11,983 nt of DNA, from NCBI RefSeq assembly GCF_003478445.1, contig NZ_QUET01000049.1, forward strand, positions 1 through 11,983, written 5' to 3'. Source of the stretch: Roseburia sp. AM59-24XD. Lineage in GTDB: Bacteria > Bacillota > Clostridia > Lachnospirales > Lachnospiraceae. Shown here one piece after another: positions 7,219 to 11,983 of the stretch; position 1 is the first letter of the stretch; the number at the start of each line of letters is the position of its first letter. Made by a program: the position numbers and the translations under genes. Below the pieces are notes generated by a model that was given only the letters and a program-made list of their open reading frames with translations, made no database searches and was not told the DNA's origin.

Positions 7219-8016
7219 CTATATACAATACTGCCGGAACAGTTCCAGTCTTGATCCAACCCCCAGCTTACGCAGAAGATTCTGTATATGCTTCTGCACG
7301 GTCAGGCTGCTGATCCCACACTCTTCTGCAATCTCTTCATTCGAATAAAACTGCAGGATCTTCTCCAGGATCTGTGTCTCTCTCACCGTCAGACCGTGCA
7401 TTTGCCGGATATCCTCTACTGTCCGTAAAGTGGTACTCTGCTCCCGGTCTGCCGCCAATATTTTGGGAAATACCTTATTCAGATGTACCCCGATGGAACG
7501 AAGAAAAAACATATCGTCCGACTGAAAACAGCCATCGATCCTCGTCCGAAATAAAGATAAAACCCCCAGCAGATGATGCTTCGCCACGATACTGTACTGC
7601 ATCGTGTCATAAATATCATAGCTTTCATAACAATACCTGTGAAGCTCTCCCTCCAACCGTTCCTTCTCACTTAAGATCTCACTCTCGCAGATCAGCGTGG
7701 ATTCATTGCCATGGATCAACCACAGCACCGGATCCTGTGCCGCCCTCTGAATGTACCGTTTCTCCGCTTCCACAAATGTGTCCGGCACACAGACCGGCTC
7801 CGGCTGATAAAGGTTCTCTGTCTGTGCCAGTGACGAGGAATCTATCCCCTCCGCCGCCAGCAGAATGCTGCAGTACGTATACGGAATCAGCATACGCACC
7901 GGCACCATGAAATCCTTTTTCAATTCTTCCATACCGGTGCAGTTGTACAAGTGGTCGATCAGATCATTATAGATCAAAAACTGATTTTTCTCCATCGTAT
8001 TCTCACGCCTTTCCAT
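7219..8016 (-). CDS. LuxR-family transcriptional regulator
   Basis: The C-terminal 55 residues (about 208-262) are a LuxR/GerE helix-turn-helix: LTVRETQILEKILQFYSNEEIAEECGISSLTVQKHIQNLLRKLGV, with the typical conserved ExxIL, NxEIA, S-x-x-TV-x-x-H-I and LRKLGV positions. The N-terminal 190 residues are not a phosphoacceptor domain; the pattern suggests a GAF-like sensor (AKHHLLGVLSLFR), though I cannot name a ligand. There are no membrane segments. ATG 8016 gives 265 residues with AGGA almost touching the start; ATG 7995 gives 258 residues with AAAGG about 12 bases upstream. Neither is decisive. Its position just upstream of the bile salt hydrolase gene and opposite the putrescine aminotransferase gene makes either a candidate target. 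Two hairpins precede it. Confidence 0.85.
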   Translation of the reverse strand: MERRENTMEKNQFLIYNDLIDHLYNCTGMEELKKDFMVPVRMLIPYTYCSILLAAEGIDSSSLAQTENLYQPEPVCVPDTFVEAEKRYIQRAAQDPVLWLIHGNESTLICESEILSEKERLEGELHRYCYESYDIYDTMQYSIVAKHHLLGVLSLFRTRIDGCFQSDDMFFLRSIGVHLNKVFPKILAADREQSTTLRTVEDIRQMHGLTVRETQILEKILQFYSNEEIAEECGISSLTVQKHIQNLLRKLGVGSRLELFRQYCI

Positions 8017-8020
8017 TCCT

Positions 8021-8049
8021 ATAAAAAGGGCAAAACCGGCGTTTTGCCC
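8021..8049 (-). terminator. Intrinsic terminator in the leader of the LuxR-type gene (possible attenuator)
   Basis: GGGCAAAAC (8028-8036) and GTTTTGCCC (8041-8049) form a perfect nine-pair stem with a four-base loop. On the minus strand it is followed by TTTTTAT, ending about five bases before ATG 8016. No minus-strand gene lies upstream that it could close, so it is best read as an attenuator or the end of a short leader RNA. Confidence 0.7.
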
Positions 8050-8077
8050 ACCAAGAATTGCTTCGCAATTCTCGGTG
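8049..8077 (-). promoter_or_regulatory. Stable leader hairpin next to the LuxR-gene terminator
   Basis: CACCGAGAATTGC and GCAATTCTTGGTG pair over 13 bases (one G-U on the minus strand) with a GAA loop. It abuts the terminator hairpin on its 5' side and shares its edge base. Together they make a tandem-hairpin leader. No known riboswitch class is recognised. Confidence 0.5.
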
Positions 8078-8252
8078 TATTCACTCTATCTTACGAGCAT
8101 CCCCTATACCCTAAAGAATTACTCCTATCAGAGTATGTTCTCTGCTTCTCATGATTTTCGTTCTTCCGGTACTGGAAACAGAGTACCATATTTTCTACCA
8201 GTTAACAAGTAGTTATACCTTTTTACTGGCAGAAATTGCTTGCAAAATGTCA

Positions 8253-8281
8253 TTGCAAACAAGTATACCCGGTGCTATGAT
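8253..8281 (+). promoter_or_regulatory. Promoter for patA
   Basis: TTGCAA (8253-8258) and TATGAT (8276-8281) are 17 bases apart, placing the transcript start near 8288, about 25 bases before the leader hairpin. Confidence 0.6.
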
Positions 8282-8312
8282 AAATGCAACAATTAAATAG
8301 CATCTGAAATAC

Positions 8313-8383
8313 AAAGGCGTATTTGCTGAAATTCATTCGTTTTTACAGCGAACTGATTTCAGCGGATACGTCTTTATTTTTTC
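8313..8383 (+). terminator. Terminator-like hairpin in the patA leader (possible attenuator)
   Basis: Bases 8313-8332 (AAAGGCGTATTTGCTGAAAT) pair with 8356-8375 (ATTTCAGCGGATACGTCTTT) over 20 positions, three as G-U, around a 23-base loop, followed by ATTTTTTCC. The gene's own AAAAAGGAGG ribosome site comes about ten bases later. Since no plus-strand gene ends upstream, it probably attenuates patA transcription. No T-box or known riboswitch was recognised. Confidence 0.65.
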
Positions 8384-8402
8384 CAAAAAGGAGGAATTTA
8401 TT

Positions 8403-9773
8403 ATGGCACAGAAAGAACAGGTAATTAAAGATCTCGACAAAATCATTTCTCTGATCCGCACAGACAGCGATCAGATCTCCGCTGACGATAAAAAGAAAAT
8501 GGTGGATGACACACTTCACTATTTTGACAACTATGTAAGTCCGGGATGGCTCAAATACAGAAAATCCGTTTCATCCGATTCCGAGAACGGTGCCGTACTT
8601 GAGTGGCAGGAGGAAGGTGCTTACTGCTACGGCTTAAACGGCGAGAAATTCATCGACTGTCTTGGTGGTTTCGGTATTTACACATGTGGTCACAGAAACC
8701 CGGAGATCCTCGATGTCGTAAAGGCACAGCTTGATCATCAGGCACTTCATTCCCAGGAGCTTCTTGATCCGCTTCGTGGCTATCTTGCAAAGGCTGTTGC
8801 TGACATCACGCCGGGTGATCTGCAGTACTGCTTCTTCACAAACGGTGGCGCAGAGGCCGTTGAGATGTCTTTAAAGCTTGCACGTATCGCAACCGGCGGC
8901 AGATGGTACATTTCCACAGTGGGTGCTTTCCATGGTAAGTCAATGGGTGCCATCTCCATGGGTGGTAAGAGTACATATCGTACTCCATATATTCCAATGG
9001 TTCAGCAGGTACAGCATGTACAGTATGGTGTTGCTGAGGATATCCGCAAAGCCATCGAAAACCTTCAGGCAGTCGGTGAGAAGGTTGCCGGTGTTATCCT
9101 TGAGCCAATTCAGGGTGAGGCCGGTGTTATCATTCCTCCGGAGGGATACCTTACCGAGGTTCGTAAGATCTGTGACGAGACCGGTGTTGCTCTGATCTTC
9201 GATGAGATCCAGACCGGTATGGGACGTACCGGTACAATGTGGCGCTGCGAGGCAGAGGACGTCACTCCTGATATCATGACCTTTGGTAAAGCCTTCGGCG
9301 GCGGCATCATGCCGATCACCGGTATTATCTGCAAACCAAAGATGTGGACACAGGAGCTGATCGACAACCCATGGCTTCTCGGTTCTCCTACATTCGGCGG
9401 AAACCCTGTATGCTGTTCCGCAGCACTTGCAACGATCAAATATATGCTTGAAAACGATATTCCCGGTGTCTGCAAGAAGAAGGGTGAATTCTTAAAAGCC
9501 GGTCTTGAGAAGCTTGCTGCAAAATATCCGGAGGTCATCTCTGAGGTACGTGGTACCGGTCTGATGCTGGCTGTTGAGTTCCACACTTCCGACATTGGAT
9601 ATGAGTGTGCAAAGGGACTTTTCGCAAGACGTGTTATGACTGCCGGTACACTGGTAAATGCAAAAACGATCCGTTTCGAGCCAACCGCTGTTATCTCTCA
9701 GCAGGATATGGAGGATGTACTCACCCGTATGGATGAGTCCCTTGCCGATACCAAAAAGGCAATGAATCTGTAA
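8403..9773 (+). CDS. patA: Putrescine aminotransferase (class III, PLP-dependent)
   Basis: The 456-residue protein matches E. coli PatA (YgjG) along its whole length as I remember it: VSPGWLKYRKSV (45-56), FIDCLGGFGIYTCGHRNP (83-100), HSQELLDPLRGYLAK (116-130), GAFHGKSMGAIS (174-185), VILEPIQGEAGVIIPPEGYL (231-250), and FDEIQTGMGRTG (266-277) with the PLP-ring aspartate D267. TFGKAFGGG carries the Schiff-base lysine K296. It transfers an amino group from putrescine (and probably cadaverine) to 2-oxoglutarate, giving 4-aminobutanal, in the cytoplasm. Ornithine or acetylornithine aminotransferase is less likely given these PatA-specific blocks. AAAAAGGAGG supports the start. It is followed by the PII-type gene (89 bases) and a permease, forming a likely amine-use unit. 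Confidence 0.9.
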   Translation: MAQKEQVIKDLDKIISLIRTDSDQISADDKKKMVDDTLHYFDNYVSPGWLKYRKSVSSDSENGAVLEWQEEGAYCYGLNGEKFIDCLGGFGIYTCGHRNPEILDVVKAQLDHQALHSQELLDPLRGYLAKAVADITPGDLQYCFFTNGGAEAVEMSLKLARIATGGRWYISTVGAFHGKSMGAISMGGKSTYRTPYIPMVQQVQHVQYGVAEDIRKAIENLQAVGEKVAGVILEPIQGEAGVIIPPEGYLTEVRKICDETGVALIFDEIQTGMGRTGTMWRCEAEDVTPDIMTFGKAFGGGIMPITGIICKPKMWTQELIDNPWLLGSPTFGGNPVCCSAALATIKYMLENDIPGVCKKKGEFLKAGLEKLAAKYPEVISEVRGTGLMLAVEFHTSDIGYECAKGLFARRVMTAGTLVNAKTIRFEPTAVISQQDMEDVLTRMDESLADTKKAMNL

Positions 9774-9797
9774 CAAACATTTGAAAATAGCAAGAAT

Positions 9798-9833
9798 CCT
9801 GTACCAATATACCTGTCCGTATATTGGTACAGG
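9798..9833 (+). terminator. Intercistronic hairpin between patA and the PII gene
   Basis: CCTGTACCAATATAC (9798-9812) and GTATATTGGTACAGG (9819-9833) are a perfect 15-pair inverted repeat with a six-base loop. The following TTGTCTT is only weakly T-rich. It may be a partial terminator or an mRNA-stabilising element that sets different levels of the two proteins. Confidence 0.55.
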
Positions 9834-9861
9834 TTGTCTTAAAAAGGAAATGGTGATCATT

Positions 9862-10206
9862 ATGGGATTGAGCAAGATTGAAATTATCACAGGTATGCAG
9901 AAATTTAATGGTTTAAAGCGCGTGCTGAGTCAGGCAGGTGTGGGTGGTATGACATTTACACAGGTGCTTGGCTGCGGCCGCGAAAAAGGCACCCGCGAAT
10001 ATGAAGTGGATGAACGCTATGAAATGGAGCTTCTTCCAAAACAGCAGATCAATGTTGTTGTGGATGACAGTCGTCTCGATGAAATTCTGGATCTGATCAA
10101 AAAAGAATTATACACCGGACACATCGGAGACGGAAAGATCTTCGTCTATCACATTGACAATGCAATCCGTGTCCGCACCGGGGACGAGGGCATTGATGCA
10201 CTCTGA
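9862..10206 (+). CDS. PII-family nitrogen regulatory protein (GlnB/GlnK-like)
   Basis: The 114-residue protein has the PII trimer fold signature. GMTFTQVLGCGREKG (29-43) matches the GMTxTEVxGFGRQKG strand before the T-loop. The T-loop itself (44-60) keeps a tyrosine, Y53, at the position of the uridylylated Y51 of GlnB. YTGHIGDGKIFV (84-95) is the B-loop that binds ATP/ADP, and IRVRTGDEGIDAL is the C-terminal strand. The N-terminus differs from the usual KxExIIRP, reading SKIEIITGMQK, so this may be a diverged paralogue. I chose ATG 9862 with GGTGAT just upstream; ATG 9850 lies too close to AAGGAA. PII proteins sense ATP/ADP and 2-oxoglutarate and often bind a transporter. The permease just downstream is the obvious candidate partner; no AmtB is present. 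Confidence 0.87.
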   Translation: MGLSKIEIITGMQKFNGLKRVLSQAGVGGMTFTQVLGCGREKGTREYEVDERYEMELLPKQQINVVVDDSRLDEILDLIKKELYTGHIGDGKIFVYHIDNAIRVRTGDEGIDAL

Positions 10207-10336
10207 TGCAGACGTTGTATTTATTTCATATAACAGAATAACAGCACAGATATTTTATCTATGCAGGTCGTAAAGGGAGGTAATACTCGCTGATACAGAC
10301 TTAACGTCTGTACCGATGTGGGGATCGGAGGTACTT

Positions 10337-11503
10337 ATGGAAGAGAAAAAACTGGGAGTCAGAAATGTGGTATCTGTCTCCGTGGGGTTAGTTATCGCAA
10401 CAAGCTGTCTTGTCTCTTTGGGACAGGGAGCCGGCAATATCGGTGTAGTCTTTATCTTCGCGATGATTATAGCCTGCATGTTAAATATGATATCCATCGC
10501 GTCCATGTCTGAGTTGAATGCATTGATGCCAAATACGACCGGTGGTCTGGCACAATATACACTCACAAGTCTCGGACCGGTGCCAACCATGGTCTCCATG
10601 GTCGGTGGATATATTTTATGTAATGTCCTCTCTGCCGGCGTAGAGGCTTCGATCTTCTCCTATGCAATGGGAGAGATCCTGCATCTTCCCATCTCCAATT
10701 TCTGGTACACCTTTCTTGTAACCGCAGTTCTTCTGATTGCAAACCTAAAAGGCGTTGACATGTTCGCCAAGATCCAGGATCTTGTTGCCTATCTGCTGCT
10801 TGGTTCCATGTTCTTCATGGGACTGATCGGTGCTCTCGGCATGGGAACCGGCGTCAAGGTTGACCAGCCTTATTACATGACGACTAATCCTGCCGATATC
10901 GTTCCGATGATCGCGGTTGCTTTCTGGCTTTTCATCGGTGCGGAGTATGCGATCCCAATTTCCAAGGATGTCAAAAACGCCAAACGCAATGTGCCTCTTG
11001 GCATGTTCATTGGTCTGGCGATCATGTGTGGCGTGCAGTCTGTGATGATCTTCGGGTTCCACAATTATACCACATGGAAGGAGCTGACCGAGTCACCGGC
11101 ACCTCACCTTCTCTACGGTATGAATCTTCTCGGAACTCCGGGTAAGCTCTGGATGACACTTGTGGCCGCACTCGCTGTTGTCAGTACGCAGAATTCCAGT
11201 GTACAGGGACTTGCCAATATCTGTCAGGGCATGGCGAAAATGAATATGATGCCGCAGTTTTTTGCGAAAACAAACAAGAATAATGTTCCATATATCGGTG
11301 TGTGGTTTGTGAGTCTTTTAATCCTTTTCTTTGGATATATCAGTAATGATTCCTCCAAGCTGATCAGCTTTCTGATCCTTGTCGGTTCTGTTTTCTGGAT
11401 GGTTTCCTACATCTTTGCGCATATCGACGTCCTCGTCCTTCGCCACCGCCTGCCAAAGGCGCCGCGCACCTCAAGGTTCCATTCGGTCCGGTGCTTCCAT
11501 TGA
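10337..11503 (+). CDS. APC-superfamily amino acid/polyamine permease, main fragment (frameshifted)
   Basis: This membrane protein of the amino acid-polyamine-organocation family carries about ten of an expected twelve helices. The first helix region (LGVRNVVSVSVGLVIATSCLVSLGQGAGN) holds the broken-helix substrate site, although the usual GxxIGxG is altered. SELNALMPNTTGGLAQY (58-74) matches the conserved E-x5-P-x2-GG-x2-Y block. Residues after T378 (SRFHSVRCFH) are out of frame; the true C-terminus continues in another frame from about 11472. Adding one T at 11471 (ACC TTC AAG) gives a 467-residue protein, normal for the family. GGAGG five bases upstream fixes the start. Next to patA it may carry putrescine or a related amine, but substrate is inferred from context only. 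The short leader contains an ACAGAC/GTCTGT hairpin. Confidence 0.87.
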   Translation: MEEKKLGVRNVVSVSVGLVIATSCLVSLGQGAGNIGVVFIFAMIIACMLNMISIASMSELNALMPNTTGGLAQYTLTSLGPVPTMVSMVGGYILCNVLSAGVEASIFSYAMGEILHLPISNFWYTFLVTAVLLIANLKGVDMFAKIQDLVAYLLLGSMFFMGLIGALGMGTGVKVDQPYYMTTNPADIVPMIAVAFWLFIGAEYAIPISKDVKNAKRNVPLGMFIGLAIMCGVQSVMIFGFHNYTTWKELTESPAPHLLYGMNLLGTPGKLWMTLVAALAVVSTQNSSVQGLANICQGMAKMNMMPQFFAKTNKNNVPYIGVWFVSLLILFFGYISNDSSKLISFLILVGSVFWMVSYIFAHIDVLVLRHRLPKAPRTSRFHSVRCFH

Positions 11504-11739
11504 TCGGTATCGCCGGCACGGTCTATATGATAATCAATATCTCTACCGATCCTGCTGAGCGTCTGATGATCTGGCTTGTCACCGGCATTACATTCCTGAT
11601 CCTTTTCGTTTATTCGGTGATCTGGATCAAGTTTAAAATGAAGATACCCGTTTTCAAAAGTGTTCCTCTGGAAAAGGTCATGGCGATGGAAAATGAAATG
11701 TACTATATCATCCGAAAAAGACGAAAACTCTGTCGGTAG
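11491..11739 (+). CDS. APC-superfamily permease, C-terminal fragment of the frameshifted gene
   Basis: The 82 residues (in frame from about 11472, KVPFGPVLPLIGIAGTVYMI) continue the permease begun at 10337. They hold the last two membrane helices (about PLIGIAGTVYMIINI and LMIWLVTGITFLILFVYSVIWIKF) and a cytoplasmic tail (KMKIPVFKSVPLEKVMAMENEMYYIIRKRRKLCR). The apparent start at 11491 is a GTG inside the helix with no ribosome site, so independent translation is unlikely. The stop is only six bases from the outer end of the repeat element. Confidence 0.82.
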   Translation: MLPLIGIAGTVYMIINISTDPAERLMIWLVTGITFLILFVYSVIWIKFKMKIPVFKSVPLEKVMAMENEMYYIIRKRRKLCR

Positions 11740-11745
11740 TGTGGT

Positions 11746-11983
11746 CATATTATTTCTTATGACCAATTATCCACATGGTATTTTGCCATCCAAAGGACTG
11801 AAAAATCCGTGAACTATAACGAAAAAATTGACGCAGATCAGTAGGATTTCTGAAAAGTCTTTGCTTTGCAATGCTTTGATAAATACGCATCCGCACGACT
11901 GAGCCCCGTAGGTGGGCTCAGCTATTTCGGACGGCACGCTCCCGCTACCACTGCACCACGCAACGGTACATAACGCCCCAAGT
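11746..11983. repeat. Partial copy (left arm and half core) of the inverted-arm repeat element
   Basis: Bases 11746-11874 are the left arm, an imperfect inverted copy of the right arm at 225-362. Bases 11875-11983 repeat 1-109 exactly, including the closing-stem strand GATAAATACGCATCC and the CTGAGCCC/GGGCTCAG hairpin. The outer edge carries a short hairpin GGTCATA/TATGACC (11743-11764). The window ends in the core. Joined to bases 110-362 it would give a whole element of about 490 bp. It begins six bases after the permease stop, and no duplicated target site is visible. Confidence 0.75.

Larger units (their letters stand above)
8078..8400. promoter_or_regulatory. Divergent intergenic region between the LuxR-type gene and patA
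   Basis: This stretch encodes no protein I can support. It holds the patA promoter (8253-8281), the patA leader hairpin (8313-8380) and short inverted repeats that could bind regulators: GGTACT/AGTACC (8168-8173/8182-8187) and two TTGCAA palindromes (8240-8245 and 8253-8258). A weak minus-strand promoter, TTGTTA-17 bases-TACTCT near 8186-8214, could serve the LuxR-type gene. Confidence 0.5.

Noticed and set aside
8288..8402. T-box or amino acid riboswitch before patA
   Set aside because: No T-box sequence (UGGNACC-type) or known aptamer core is present; the leader before the stem is only about 25 bases.
10207..10336. Leader peptide or riboswitch before the permease
   Set aside because: GGGAGG near 10275 is not followed by a usable start codon, and the only structure is a six-pair hairpin (ACAGAC/GTCTGT).
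1..11983. CRISPR array, tRNA, rRNA or transposase gene
   Set aside because: No regularly spaced direct repeats, cloverleaf, rRNA motif or transposase/integrase motif was seen on either strand.

Overview
The window looks like chromosomal DNA of a gut Firmicute, most likely a Lachnospiraceae-type Clostridium relative. This rests on protein flavour (a DUF6171-like cysteine-rich protein, a class A PBP with a Cys-rich tail, a bile salt hydrolase), strong AGGAGG-type ribosome sites, moderate GC and a lysine riboswitch before dapA. The assignment is inference; there is no rRNA or marker gene.

Layout. Both window ends lie inside the same repeat element: bases 1-109 and 11875-11983 are identical and in the same orientation. 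Each end shows a different half of an element of about 490 bp with imperfect inverted arms and a G+C-rich core that folds into long stems. From the left the genes are: a small Cys-rich protein and a GH51 arabinofuranosidase (minus strand, overlapping); a diverged single arm of the repeat; dapA (minus strand, one-base frameshift) behind a lysine riboswitch with terminator; a symmetric divergent promoter shared with a class A penicillin-binding-protein homologue (plus strand) whose catalytic motifs are substituted; a bidirectional terminator; a bile salt hydrolase and the LuxR-type regulator upstream of it (minus strand); a divergent intergenic region with terminator-like hairpins in both leaders; then putrescine aminotransferase, a PII-family signalling protein and an APC-family amino acid/amine permease (plus strand, one-base frameshift).

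How the genes fit together. The lysine riboswitch should shut off dapA (diaminopimelate/lysine synthesis) when lysine is plentiful, and the neighbouring PBP homologue belongs to the cell-wall side of the same pathway. LuxR-type regulator plus bile salt hydrolase is a plausible bile-responsive pair. PatA-PII-permease reads as a putrescine/amine uptake and catabolism unit under nitrogen control. GH51 releases arabinose from plant arabino-oligosaccharides inside the cell.

Points of most interest are the pseudoenzyme-like PBP, the repeat element with its structured core and the exact end-to-end redundancy of the window, the PII-permease pairing, the leader hairpins around 8020-8380, and two single-base deletions that may be sequence errors or real lesions.
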